Shown here in pieces: positions 34,226 through 43,022 of a stretch of DNA of 64,000 nucleotides; position 1 is the first letter of the stretch; the number at the start of each line of letters is the position of its first letter. Under the pieces are notes generated by a model. It was given only the letters and a program-made list of their open reading frames with translations. It was not told the origin of the DNA and ran no database searches. Origin of the DNA: Streptomyces sp. P3 (GTDB lineage: Bacteria; Actinomycetota; Actinomycetes; Streptomycetales; Streptomycetaceae); contig NZ_CP028369.1 of NCBI RefSeq assembly GCF_003032475.1, forward strand, positions 5,580,001 through 5,644,000, read 5' to 3'. The position numbers were made by a program, and so were the translations under genes.

Positions 34226-35209
34226 ATGGCACCCGTCATCGACTTCCATTCCCACGTCCTCGAGGCGGAAGTGGCCGACCAGGCATGGGACCACAACGTG
34301 ATGTCCGGGTTCGGCGCCATCACCCCGCCCCCGCAGATCGCGGGCTTCAAAGCCAAGATGCTCGACCCGGCCGAGCACATCGTCGACATGGACAAGCGGG
34401 GCATCGACGTGGAGGTCGTCTCCAGCAGCACGGTGTTCGCCGGCTGCGAATGGGCCGATCCACGCACGGACCTCGCGCTCAACCAGCGCCTCAACGACGC
34501 CAACGCGGCGGCTCAGCAGAGGTACTCAGGTAGCGTCCTCGGAAGCATCACCCTGCCGTTGCAGGCGCCCGATCTCGCCGTGCGCGAGCTCCTGCGGGCC
34601 AACGAGGAACTCGGCCTGCGCGTGGTCAACATGCCTGCCAACGTCAAGGGCACGTACGTCGGTCACCCGTCGCTGTGGCCGGTGTGGGAGGCCGTCGCGG
34701 AGCGCGATCTGGTCGTCTTCATGCATCCCCACGGAGTCAAGGACCCCTGGTACCTCGACTACGGGCTGTGGAACTCCGTCGGTCAGACGGTGGAGGAGGC
34801 CCGCGCCATCTCCTCGATGATCTACGAGGGCTTGCTCGACCACCTGCCGACCCTGAAGATCGTCATCTCGCACGGCGGCGGCTACCTGCCCCACTACTGC
34901 GGCCGCCTCGACCGCAACGTCCACAACATGCCCCACAGCGCCCGGAACATCACCCGCCTGCCGAGCGAGTACCTGCGCGACCTGTATTTCGACACCTGCG
35001 TCTACGACCCCGAGACGCTCAAGGCGCTCGTCGGCCGTGTCGGGGTCGACCGGATCGTCCTGGGGAGCGACTACCCGGTCGGCGACCCGGACCCGGTGGG
35101 CTTCGTGGAGCGCTGCCCGGGCCTTTCCCCGGAGCAGATCACCGCGATCAAGAGCTCGACCGGAACCCGGCTGCTGGGACTGGGGGAGGAGCAGAACCGA
35201 GCCCTGTGA
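34226..35209 (+). CDS. Amidohydrolase-2 family metal-dependent hydrolase/decarboxylase (ACMSD-like)
   Basis: 327 aa. IDFHSHVLE supplies the HxH pair, VFMHPHG the third His, and IVISHGGGYLPHYCGRLD the fourth. VLGSDYPVGDPD supplies the metal-binding Asp, as in gamma-resorcylate or aminocarboxymuconate-semialdehyde decarboxylases. It removes CO2 from, or hydrolyses, an aromatic-type carboxylate. RBS GAGGAG. Second gene of the SDR operon; terminated by the 20-bp stem-loop downstream. Confidence 0.88.
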   Translation: MAPVIDFHSHVLEAEVADQAWDHNVMSGFGAITPPPQIAGFKAKMLDPAEHIVDMDKRGIDVEVVSSSTVFAGCEWADPRTDLALNQRLNDANAAAQQRYSGSVLGSITLPLQAPDLAVRELLRANEELGLRVVNMPANVKGTYVGHPSLWPVWEAVAERDLVVFMHPHGVKDPWYLDYGLWNSVGQTVEEARAISSMIYEGLLDHLPTLKIVISHGGGYLPHYCGRLDRNVHNMPHSARNITRLPSEYLRDLYFDTCVYDPETLKALVGRVGVDRIVLGSDYPVGDPDPVGFVERCPGLSPEQITAIKSSTGTRLLGLGEEQNRAL

Positions 35210-35290
35210 GCCGGCGTTCGCCCACCGCCTGCGACAAGCCGCAGAAGACAGCCGGGTGCGGGCGAGGAGCGGTTGGCCTCGGACGACGGA

Positions 35291-35333
35291 CGTCGGTCGG
35301 GCGGCACCGCTGTGCGGTGCCGCCCGACCGACG
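35291..35333. terminator. 20-bp perfect stem-loop between convergent genes
   Basis: Stem 35291-35310 pairs perfectly with 35314-35333 around a 3-base loop (TGT). It lies between the amidohydrolase stop (35209) and the permease stop (35341), so it acts on both strands. Unusually long and strong. Confidence 0.92.
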
Positions 35334-35340
35334 AGGCGTG

Positions 35341-36768
35341 TCAGGATCCGGTGACGGCTGTCGGGTGCGGGGCGGGCGCCTCGGGCGCGGCCGCGCCCTC
35401 ACTGAACCACAGGGGCTTCAGCCGGTACGTGAAGAGGTACAGGACGGCTCCCGCACCTGCCGCGACGAACATGCTGAGGTCGCCGGCGCCGGGGTAGGCG
35501 GTGGAGAAGGGGCCGGTGTAGAAGCTGGACTGCCAGAACGGCACCGACGCGGCGACCCCGCCCACCCAGGCGACGAAGCCCCAGTCCAGCACCCGGCGGC
35601 GGTCGTAGAGCTCCTCGATGCGGGACGCGTCGGAGCGGCCGCCGAGGTAGAAGTCGAGCAGCAGCACGGCGGCGAAGGGGGCGATGAAGTAGGCCGTGAG
35701 GTTCAGGAACACCTTGAACTTTGCTTCCGTGCCGGACTCGCCCCACAGGCTGATGACGTAGGCCAGCAGACAGATCACGGTGACCGCCTGGGCGCGTGTG
35801 ACCGGGATCTTCAGGGTCTGGACGGAGATCGCGCCGCCGTAGACGTTGAGGAAGTTCTGGGCCAGGGCGGACAGGCCGACGGCGAGCAGTGCGGGGATCG
35901 CGAAGGGGCCGGCCAGTTCGTGCAGGGCGGTGATGGAGTCGGAGCTGCTGGCGCTGCCGCCGACGACCACGCCGAGGATGCCCAGCCAGGCGATGGTGAC
36001 GAAGTTGCCGAGGCCGGTGTACCAGGCGGTGCGGCCGACGACCTCGGGGGTGTCGGGGAGGTAGCGGGAGTAGTCGGAGGCGAAGGGCGCCCAGGCGACG
36101 AGGAAGGACAGGAACCAGCCGCCGAAGGTGATCCATCCGCCCGTGGAGCCGATGTAGCCGTCCGCGTGCGCGTCGGCGTGGAAGAAGCTGCCGCCGCGCA
36201 CCACCGCGACCACCGTGATCATCAGGAACAGCGGGGTCAGGATGTAGGTCAACACCTTCTGGAGGTAGTTGATCATGTTGTAGCCGTAGATCGACACCAC
36301 CAGCTCGATGGCGGTGAGCACGGCCCCGCAGAGCCAGTAGGGCAGGTGTGTCAGCTCGGCGAAGGCCTTGCCACCGAGGATGACGGTGACGGCCGCCCAG
36401 CCGACGCCCGCGAAGACGTTGATGTAGGCCACGGGCAGGAAGTTGCCGAAGAAGCCGAGCGGGCCGCGGGCCTGGATCTGCTGCGGCACCCCGAGCCGTA
36501 CGCCCATCTTGGACATCACGGCCATCAGCAGCGAGCCGACGGCCGCGCCGATCACGATGGCCGCCACGGCTGCGGAGAAGCTCAGTCCGAACCAGGCGGC
36601 GCTGAAGCCGAGCAGGATGATCGGGAAGTTGAGCCCTGCGGCGAACCACACGAAGAACTGCGAACTGGGTTTTCCGTGCCGCTCGTTGTCGGGGATGTGG
36701 TCGACGCCGAAGGGCTCGACCTTGGTGACCGCGCTGCCGTACACCGGCGCCGAGGCATCGTGGGACAT
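35341..36768 (-). CDS. NCS1-family nucleobase/cation symporter (cytosine/purine permease-like)
   Basis: 475 aa with about twelve TM segments. The N-terminus ...SSQFFVWFAAGLNFPIILLG and QIQARGPLGFFGNFLPV are typical of NCS1 (CodB-like) transporters, as is APFASDYSRYLPD in the middle. The substrate is probably a heterocycle such as a pyrimidine, purine, hydantoin or analogue. ATG 36768 with CAGGAG. It lies 235 bp downstream of the LLM oxygenase on the same strand; that gap holds no gene and may have its own promoter. Probably the uptake system for this catabolic block. Confidence 0.9.
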   Translation of the reverse strand: MSHDASAPVYGSAVTKVEPFGVDHIPDNERHGKPSSQFFVWFAAGLNFPIILLGFSAAWFGLSFSAAVAAIVIGAAVGSLLMAVMSKMGVRLGVPQQIQARGPLGFFGNFLPVAYINVFAGVGWAAVTVILGGKAFAELTHLPYWLCGAVLTAIELVVSIYGYNMINYLQKVLTYILTPLFLMITVVAVVRGGSFFHADAHADGYIGSTGGWITFGGWFLSFLVAWAPFASDYSRYLPDTPEVVGRTAWYTGLGNFVTIAWLGILGVVVGGSASSSDSITALHELAGPFAIPALLAVGLSALAQNFLNVYGGAISVQTLKIPVTRAQAVTVICLLAYVISLWGESGTEAKFKVFLNLTAYFIAPFAAVLLLDFYLGGRSDASRIEELYDRRRVLDWGFVAWVGGVAASVPFWQSSFYTGPFSTAYPGAGDLSMFVAAGAGAVLYLFTYRLKPLWFSEGAAAPEAPAPHPTAVTGS

Positions 36769-37002
36769 GGCTGCTCCTGGGGGCGGGGAAAGAAGCTGTC
36801 TCAGTGGGGGTGGGGGCTGTGGAGTCTCACTGTGGCGGGGGGCCATCCGTGAGAGGTCGAACCCTCTGCCGCTGGACACCAGCGGGCCGAGGTCATGCGC
36901 GCGGGGGAGGTGGAGGTACGGGGAGGCGGCCCGAAAGACGTGGGGCGGGCTCTGCGCGGTCGGTCGGCCTTCTGGGCGACGTCTCCGGCGGACGGTGTCG
37001 GC

Positions 37003-38046
37003 CTACTGGAAAGCCGGCACGACCTCCTTGATGAACAGCTCCAGCGACTTGCGCTTCTCCTCGTGGGACAGGCCGGTGTCGATCCAGAAGCTGTACTCGT
37101 CGACGCCGAGTTCCTGGTAGGCGCGCAGCCGTTCGATCACTTCGGCGGGGGTGCCGATCATCGCCGTCCTGTGCAGCGCCTCCGGCGCGAACTCGGGACG
37201 GCCTTCGAACTTCGACTCCGGGCTGGGGTCGAGGAACCCGTTGCGCGGCGTGGTCTGGTTGCCGAACCAGGCGTCGAAGGTCCGGTAGAACCTGTTGATG
37301 GCCTCCGCGGCCGGGCGCCAACCGTCGGGCTCCTCGGGAGAGTGGACGTGGGTGTGCCGCAGCACCATCAGCTCCGGACGCGACACCTCGGGGTGGTCGG
37401 CCACCGCGGTGTCGAACTTCCGCTTCAGGTCGACGACTTCCTCGTCCCCCTTCATCAGGGGGGTGACCATGACATTGCAGCCCTGGGCGACGGCGAAGTC
37501 GTGGGAGTCCGGGTCGCGGGCGGCGATCCACATGGGCGGCGTGGGCTGCTGCACCGGCTTGGGCACGCTGGTCGACGTCGGGAACTGCCAGATCTCGCCG
37601 TCGTGCGCGTAGTCGCCCTGCCAGAGCGCCCGCACGGCGGGCACGAGCTCGCGCAGGTGCTTGCCGCCGTCGCGGGCCGACAGACCGCCCGCCAGCCGGT
37701 CGAACTCGAACTGGTAGGCGCCCCGGGCGAGGCCCACTTCCATCCGGCCGTTGCTGATGACGTCGAGCAGCGCGCACTCACCGGCGGCGCGAATCGGGTT
37801 CCAGAACGGGGCGACGATGGTTCCGGCGCCGAGGCGGATGGTCGTGGTCTGTGCGGCCAGGTGGGCGAGGAGCGGGATCGGGCTCGGCGAGATGGTGTAC
37901 TCCATCGAATGGTGCTCGCCGATCCACACCGTGCCGAACCCGCCGGCCTCGGCCATCAGGGTCAACTCGGTGAGATTTTCGAAGAGTTCGCGGTGGCTGA
38001 CCTCCTCGTCCCAGCGCTCCATGTGGACGAACAACGAAAACCTCAT
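37003..38046 (-). CDS. LLM-class (bacterial luciferase-like) flavin-dependent monooxygenase
   Basis: 347 aa TIM-barrel. The N-terminus RFSLFVHMERWDEEVSHREL, GFGTVWIGEHHSMEY and LGAGTIVAPFWNP are family hallmarks; the C-terminal part contains GTPAEVIERLRAYQELGVDE. It uses reduced FMN, probably from the flavin reductase at 42483-42986, to oxygenate a heterocycle or ketone. ATGA overlap with the tautomerase gene. Last member of the seven-gene minus-strand operon from 41656, unless the permease is included. Confidence 0.92.
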   Translation of the reverse strand: MRFSLFVHMERWDEEVSHRELFENLTELTLMAEAGGFGTVWIGEHHSMEYTISPSPIPLLAHLAAQTTTIRLGAGTIVAPFWNPIRAAGECALLDVISNGRMEVGLARGAYQFEFDRLAGGLSARDGGKHLRELVPAVRALWQGDYAHDGEIWQFPTSTSVPKPVQQPTPPMWIAARDPDSHDFAVAQGCNVMVTPLMKGDEEVVDLKRKFDTAVADHPEVSRPELMVLRHTHVHSPEEPDGWRPAAEAINRFYRTFDAWFGNQTTPRNGFLDPSPESKFEGRPEFAPEALHRTAMIGTPAEVIERLRAYQELGVDEYSFWIDTGLSHEEKRKSLELFIKEVVPAFQ

Positions 38047-38261
38047 GACTGCTCCTCGTCTTGCGGGCCGGCCGCGTCCATCTCGGTGAGGGTGATGTCG
38101 CCGGTCGCCCAGTGGGACCGGGGCACCTCGTGGACGACGACACGGATGTACTCGGGGCGGGTGTTCGTGGTGCGGAGGACCGCCGCGTGCACTTCGTGCA
38201 GCAGAGCCCGGATCTGTTCCGGCGTACGGCCCTCGGCGAGGGTGATGGCGACCTGTGGCAT
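38043..38261 (-). CDS. 4-oxalocrotonate tautomerase family protein
   Basis: 72 aa, starting Met-Pro-Gln; Pro2 becomes the catalytic N-terminal base. PQVAITLAEGRTPEQIRALL and YIRVVVHEVPRSHWATGD (the Arg and Trp positions of 4-OT-like enzymes) fit. It isomerises a dienol/enone intermediate of ring-cleavage pathways. Its stop overlaps the oxygenase start by four bases and its start lies one base after the aldehyde dehydrogenase stop. Confidence 0.9.
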   Translation of the reverse strand: MPQVAITLAEGRTPEQIRALLHEVHAAVLRTTNTRPEYIRVVVHEVPRSHWATGDITLTEMDAAGPQDEEQS

Positions 38262-38262
38262 G

Positions 38263-39750
38263 TCAGCTCCGCATGGTGAACGGGTCGGCCACGGGCTCTT
38301 CACTGGTGTTGATCCACACGCTCTTGAGGCGCGTGTACTCCTTGATGGTCTCGGTGCCGTGCTCGACGCCGACGCCGCTGGTCTTGAAGCCCTGCCGCGG
38401 CGACATGGGGGACATGGCCCGGTAGGTGTTGACCCAGACCGTCCCGGCGTCGAGCCGCGCCGCCATCCGGTGCGCCCGGGCGAGGTTCGTCGTCCAGACA
38501 CCGGCCGCGAGTCCGTAGTCGGTGTCGTTGGCCAGCCGGACGACCTCCTCCTCGGTGTCGAACGGCATGACGGCCAGCACCGGGCCGAAGATCTCCTCGC
38601 GGACGACGCGCATGCTGTTGTCGACGTCCACGAGAACGGTGGGCTCGTAGAAGTAGCCGCCGAGCCCGCCGTCGGTGGGCCGGCCGCCGGTCAGCACCCG
38701 GGCGCCCTCGCTGCGTCCGAGATCGACGTATCCCGCCACCTTGTCGCGCTGGTCGCCGAAGGCCAGCGGGCCGAGCTCGGTCTGCGCGTCCAGGGGGTCG
38801 CCGATGCGGATGGTCCTGGCGCGTTCGGTGACCCGCTCGAGCAGCTCGTCGTAGACCGACCGATGGGCGAAGACGCGGCTGCCCGCGATGCAGGTCTGAC
38901 CGGCGGCGGCGAAGATGCCGGCCACGACACCCATCGCCGCGTTCGCGATGTTCGCGTCCTCGAAGACGATGTTGGGTGACTTGCCGCCGAGTTCGAGCGT
39001 CGAGCCGATGAACCGGCCGGCGGTCGCCGCCGCGATACGCGCCCCGGTGGCGGTGCTGCCGGTGAAGGAGATCTTCGCGAGGTCGCGGTGGTCGACCAGG
39101 GCCTGTCCCGCTTCGGCCCCGAACCCGGTGACGACGTTGACCGCGCCCGGCGGGAAACCCGCCTCCAGAGCCAGCTCGGCGAGCCTGACGACGGTCGCCG
39201 AGGTGTACTCCGAGGGCTTGATCACGACGGTGTTGCCGGCGCAGAGGGCCGGGGCCAGCTTGCTGCTGGTCAGCGTCAGCGGGGAGTTCCAGGGCGTGAT
39301 CGCCCCTACGACGCCCAGTGGCTCCCGGGTCGTGTAGTTCAGCACCTGGCGGTCGGAGGTCGGGATGAAGTCGCCCTGGATCTTGTCGGCGAGGCCCGCG
39401 TAGTAGTGGTAGTACTCCGGCAGGGTGGTCAGCTGTCCCCGCATCTCGCGCAGCAGCTTGCCGTTGTCCAGCGTCTCCATCCGGGCGAGTTCCTCGGCGT
39501 TCTCGGCGATCAGCTCGCCGAGGCGGCGCAGCAGGCGCCCGCGCCGGGTCTGGCTGAGGTCGCGCCAGCGCGGGTCCTCGAAGGCGTCCTTCGCGGCGGC
39601 GACGGCCCGGTCGATGTCGGCGGAATCGCCGCGCGCGGCCTGGTAGAGGACCTCTCGGGTGGCCGGGTTGGTGCTCTCGAAGTACTCCCCGGACGCGGGC
39701 TCCACCCGCTCTCCGCCGATGAAGTGCTGCAACGTGGTGAGGTCAGACAT
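38263..39750 (-). CDS. NAD(P)-dependent aldehyde dehydrogenase
   Basis: 495 aa. PWNSPL (~150), FTGSTATG (cofactor loop), catalytic Glu in LELGGKSPN (~250) and catalytic Cys in GQTCIAGSR (~285), with EEIFGPVL near the C-terminus. Oxidises an aldehyde to its acid. It resembles betaine-/2-hydroxymuconate-semialdehyde dehydrogenases in layout, consistent with the tautomerase next door. The start overlaps the hydrolase 3' end by eight bases. Confidence 0.93.
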   Translation of the reverse strand: MSDLTTLQHFIGGERVEPASGEYFESTNPATREVLYQAARGDSADIDRAVAAAKDAFEDPRWRDLSQTRRGRLLRRLGELIAENAEELARMETLDNGKLLREMRGQLTTLPEYYHYYAGLADKIQGDFIPTSDRQVLNYTTREPLGVVGAITPWNSPLTLTSSKLAPALCAGNTVVIKPSEYTSATVVRLAELALEAGFPPGAVNVVTGFGAEAGQALVDHRDLAKISFTGSTATGARIAAATAGRFIGSTLELGGKSPNIVFEDANIANAAMGVVAGIFAAAGQTCIAGSRVFAHRSVYDELLERVTERARTIRIGDPLDAQTELGPLAFGDQRDKVAGYVDLGRSEGARVLTGGRPTDGGLGGYFYEPTVLVDVDNSMRVVREEIFGPVLAVMPFDTEEEVVRLANDTDYGLAAGVWTTNLARAHRMAARLDAGTVWVNTYRAMSPMSPRQGFKTSGVGVEHGTETIKEYTRLKSVWINTSEEPVADPFTMRS

Positions 39751-40474
39751 GAGCACACTCTCCGAGGAAGGTGGTGAGGGCGTCCGCGAGTGCCCGGGGA
39801 CGTTCGACGGGCAGCATGTGACGTGCCTCCGGGACGATCACCGCCCGGCAGTCGGGCAGTGCCGCGGCGAGCCTACGAGTCATCTCGGGGGTGGATCCGG
39901 GGTCGTTCTCCCCGGTCACGGCCAGTGCGGGTACGGCGATGGCGTCGAGGTGCGGTGAGAGTTCCGCGTCCGCCGTGGCGAACACCCGATAGCAGCCGAG
40001 GAAGGAGTCGAGGTCGTTGGCGAGCAGAGTGACCTCGGTCCGGGCCACGCGGTCGGCATCGACGTCCGTGCCGTCGTACCACCGCTTGAGGGATGCGGCC
40101 GTGCTCGCGCCGAAGTCCGCCTCCGCCGTGCGCAGCCGGTCGAGGACCGACGCCCGCTCCTCGCTCGTGCGCCGGCACACCGAGCTGACCGAGGTCAGGG
40201 TGGCCACCAGCTCGGTCCGGTGCAGAGCCAGGTGCTGGGCGACCAGCGCGCCCAGTGAGAATCCGACCAGGTGCGCGCCGGACGGGATCTCACCGGCCAC
40301 CACGTCCGCCAGGTCCGCGAGCGTCACCGCGTCGCTCACCGGCGGGCGGGCGCCGTGGCCCGGCAGGTCCGGGGTGATCACGGTGAATCGGTCGGCCAGG
40401 AGCGCGACGGTCGGCTCCCACATCGTGTGGTCGAGTCCGACGCCGTGCAGCAGGACCACGGTCGGCTTGCTCAT
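39743..40474 (-). CDS. Alpha/beta hydrolase
   Basis: 243 aa, close to the beta-ketoadipate enol-lactone hydrolase/MhpC type. LLHGVGLDHTMW supplies the oxyanion hole, GFSLGALV the nucleophile Ser (~92), TGENDPGS the Asp and PEARHMLPVERP the His. It hydrolyses an ester, lactone or C-C bond of a pathway intermediate. Overlaps the aldehyde dehydrogenase; seven bases separate it from the DUF1185 gene upstream. Confidence 0.9.
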   Translation of the reverse strand: MSKPTVVLLHGVGLDHTMWEPTVALLADRFTVITPDLPGHGARPPVSDAVTLADLADVVAGEIPSGAHLVGFSLGALVAQHLALHRTELVATLTSVSSVCRRTSEERASVLDRLRTAEADFGASTAASLKRWYDGTDVDADRVARTEVTLLANDLDSFLGCYRVFATADAELSPHLDAIAVPALAVTGENDPGSTPEMTRRLAAALPDCRAVIVPEARHMLPVERPRALADALTTFLGECAHV

Positions 40475-40481
40475 GGAGCAC

Positions 40482-41033
40482 CTACTGTTCGGTCGAGAGC
40501 GGTGCCAGGCGCTGCTGGGGGCGCCCCTGAGCGGCGGCGGCGAGGGCGATGACGATCTCGTTCGGGTGCGGGGCGTCGCTGACGCGGACCTCCAAGCTCT
40601 GGTGGTGCGAGCGGATCGTGGCGTCCGTGATGTGCTTCAGCGGGATGTCGAAGACCACGCCGGCCGGGCCGCGCTTCTCGACCGCGGGCAGCAGGGTGGT
40701 GGCACTCGCCGCCTTGCGGAAGTGGTCGCCGAACTGGAGGGTGTGGATCAGGGCCGAGCCGTGCTCGATCTCGCCGTCCAGACCGACGATGGCGGCCTTG
40801 CCGTAGGCCTCGGCGGGTGCACCGAGGGCGTCGAGTACCGCGGGAGCCAGCAGCGCGCCCAGGTCGGAGGCGTTCGCCGCGATGCCGGGGCCCAGATCCT
40901 CGACGAAGCCCTGGCCGGCCCAGGGGTTCTCGATCACCGCCGCGACGACGGCGACCCGGGCCGGACGGTCGAGCTTTCGGCCGCCCTCGGCGTGGATCTC
41001 CTCGACGACGGTCACGATCCTGCGGACGCTCAT
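40482..41033 (-). CDS. AA_synth (DUF1185) family protein, copy 1
   Basis: 183 aa. Family features: a VVAAVIENPWAGQGFVEDL stretch (~27-47), YGKAAIVGLDGEIEHGSALI (~97-116) and LKHITDATIRSHHQSLEVRV. The biochemical role of this family is not established despite its name. It is typically found with catabolic oxidoreductases. It overlaps copy 2 by four bases (ATGA). The two paralogues share the same blocks but differ at both ends, suggesting a heteromeric complex. Confidence 0.85.
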   Translation of the reverse strand: MSVRRIVTVVEEIHAEGGRKLDRPARVAVVAAVIENPWAGQGFVEDLGPGIAANASDLGALLAPAVLDALGAPAEAYGKAAIVGLDGEIEHGSALIHTLQFGDHFRKAASATTLLPAVEKRGPAGVVFDIPLKHITDATIRSHHQSLEVRVSDAPHPNEIVIALAAAAQGRPQQRLAPLSTEQ

Positions 41034-41656
41034 GAGGGAACAACCTCCATTGTTTCGGTGGTGACGACAGGGTCGGTCATGCGGTCGCCGATCCGGGGGT
41101 GGGGACGTGGCCCCGTCGACGCCGCGGCGATGACGACGATCTCGTCAGCTCGCGGCCCGTCGGAGACACGGGCGCTGATGGTCTGGTAATGACTGCGCGT
41201 CGAGGCATGGATCTTGTGCCAGAGCGGGATGGTCAGTGACTCTCCGGCCTCGGCGCGGGCGTCGGCGAAACAGATGATGGAATCGCCCCGAAGGAACTCC
41301 CTCACCAGGTTGCCGAAGTACGGGGTGTGGATGAGTGCCCCGGCGTGCTCGATCTCGCCTGCCGTGCCGACGATGGCGGCCTTGCCGAAGGACTCGATCT
41401 CGTCCACGCCGCCGAGGCAGCCGATGAGGCGGTCGGTCAGCAGCTTGGCGAGGACCGGGGCGACACGGATCTGCTCCGCGGACAGGTCTGTCCAGGGACC
41501 GGAGCCCACCCATGGATTCCGTATGACCGCGGCGACGCTGGCTCGCCACGCGGGTCGCGCGGGCTCGGCGCCCGCCTCGGTCAGGACGGCGTCACGGTAG
41601 AGAACGAGCTTGCGGAGACCGATGTTCTCGTTGATGTGTTCCGGACTGTCTTGCAT
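41030..41656 (-). CDS. AA_synth (DUF1185) family protein, copy 2
   Basis: 208 aa from ATG 41656 (the frame is open to 41677). Same blocks as copy 1: SVAAVIRNPWVGSGPWTDLS, FGKAAIVGTAGEIEHAGALI, then HKIHASTRSHYQTISARVSD. About 40% identical by eye to copy 1 in these blocks. First gene of the minus-strand operon; its promoter should lie in 41657-42030. Confidence 0.85.
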   Translation of the reverse strand: MQDSPEHINENIGLRKLVLYRDAVLTEAGAEPARPAWRASVAAVIRNPWVGSGPWTDLSAEQIRVAPVLAKLLTDRLIGCLGGVDEIESFGKAAIVGTAGEIEHAGALIHTPYFGNLVREFLRGDSIICFADARAEAGESLTIPLWHKIHASTRSHYQTISARVSDGPRADEIVVIAAASTGPRPHPRIGDRMTDPVVTTETMEVVPS

Positions 41657-42030
41657 GGCACAGGACGATAGGCACACCCGTTAAGACCGGTCAAGAGGTC
41701 CGACGCGAATGACTTCGGCACGCGATTCAGTCCCCTTGCGGGAGCTGGTCAAGCGCATTTGAACTGCACGTTCGCGGGATCATGGGGGCAGAGAGGCAAT
41801 CCGGCGCGGCCGGGCCCTTGACGGTCTCGGTGTGGCATGCATTACTGCTTCTTGTATGCCAGCGAGGGTCGAGGTTCAGCTGAAGGAGACCCGGAGATCA
41901 ATGGCCGTTCATGTGCGAGCTTTTTCGTCCCCCGACCCGCTTGCCGCGGTCGGCAGGACATGGGCACTCCCGTTCGTGCCGGCGGACGGACCGCATACTC
42001 CACAAAGCCGTCACCGTGGAAGGGGAAGAG
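41657..42030. other. Divergent intergenic region
   Basis: About 370 bp between the divergent DUF1185 operon and the SnoaL gene. It must hold two promoters and probably the GntR operator. I see no strong inverted repeat or consensus -35/-10 pair. Confidence 0.5.
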
Positions 42031-42456
42031 ATGACGCACACCGACGCCCGCAAGGAACAGATCGAGAAGACGTGGGCCGAGGCCTGGGGCCGAGGTGACG
42101 TCGACGCACTCGACGCGCTGCTGAGCCCAAACTACCTGCGCCACGGGATCGACCCGCACCCGCAGAACCTGGACGCCTTCAAGGCGGCGATCGTCTCCAC
42201 GCGCGGGGCGTTCCCGGACCTGACCACCGTCATAGACGACATCGTGATCGAAGGCGACAGAGCCGCGATCCGCTGGCACAGCAGTGGAACGCATGACAAT
42301 TCCTTCTTCGGGGTTCCGCCCACCAAGCGGCGCGTCGACATCAGTGGCGCCACCTTCGCCCGCTTCGAGGGGGACCGGATCGTCGAGGAGCACGTGACGT
42401 GGGATCCCCGAGCTCTGCTCACGGCGCTGGGCATCATCAGCGTGGGACAGGACTGA
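42031..42456 (+). CDS. SnoaL-like ester cyclase family protein
   Basis: 141 aa with a NTF2-like fold. WAEAWGRGDVDALDALLSPN, YLRHGIDP, and then FPDLTTVIDDIVIEGDRAAI and W-SGTHDNSFFGVPPT are typical of the SnoaL/ester cyclase group. The acid-base Asp/His candidates are in those motifs. Its role with a flavin reductase and LLM oxygenase is unknown; perhaps isomerisation or hydration of an oxidised ring. RBS AGGGGAAG. Confidence 0.88.
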   Translation: MTHTDARKEQIEKTWAEAWGRGDVDALDALLSPNYLRHGIDPHPQNLDAFKAAIVSTRGAFPDLTTVIDDIVIEGDRAAIRWHSSGTHDNSFFGVPPTKRRVDISGATFARFEGDRIVEEHVTWDPRALLTALGIISVGQD

Positions 42457-42482
42457 CGACCAAGATGACAAGGAGCACCCTC

Positions 42483-42986
42483 ATGTCCGCGCTTGCCTCC
42501 ACCCCGGACATCGACGTGATGAAGCAGGTGAACCGGCAGTTCGTCACCGGTGTCACGGTCGTGACCGCGATGGATGGAGAGACCCCCAAGGGGCTGGCCG
42601 TCAACGCGTTCTCGAGCATCTCGCTCGACCCGCCCACCGTGATGGTGTGCGTCCAGCACACCTCGTCCACGCATGACTGTCTGTTCCGCGCGGAACACCT
42701 CGCGATCAACATCCTGTCCACCGACCAGCTCGACGTCGTGGGCACGTTCGCGAGCAAGGCCACGGACAAGTTCGAGGACCTGGACTGGGAGAGCGGCCCG
42801 TTCGGCAGCCCGCTGATCGCCCGCAGCAGTGCGCAGATGGAGGTGCGCATTCGCGAGCGGCTCCGGGCCAGTACCCACACCGTCTTCATCTGCCGAGTGG
42901 TGCACGCCGCGGTCACCGAGCTCCAGCCCATGGTCTACAGCGCCGGCAGGTTCTTCGACGGCGGAGCACTCACGTCTCTGGGATGA
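42483..42986 (+). CDS. Flavin reductase (HpaC-like)
   Basis: 167 aa. Split-barrel flavin reductase. FVTGVTVVTAMDGETPKGLA, NAFSSISLDPPTVMVCV and AINILSTDQLDV are the FMN-contact segments of the family. It supplies reduced FMN or FAD to a two-component monooxygenase, most plausibly the LLM enzyme at 37003-38046. AAGGAG seven bases before the ATG; 26 bp after the SnoaL gene. Confidence 0.93.
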   Translation: MSALASTPDIDVMKQVNRQFVTGVTVVTAMDGETPKGLAVNAFSSISLDPPTVMVCVQHTSSTHDCLFRAEHLAINILSTDQLDVVGTFASKATDKFEDLDWESGPFGSPLIARSSAQMEVRIRERLRASTHTVFICRVVHAAVTELQPMVYSAGRFFDGGALTSLG

Positions 42987-43022
42987 TCCAGCGAGTGGTA
43001 CGGGGAGAGGGAGGAAGATTCG

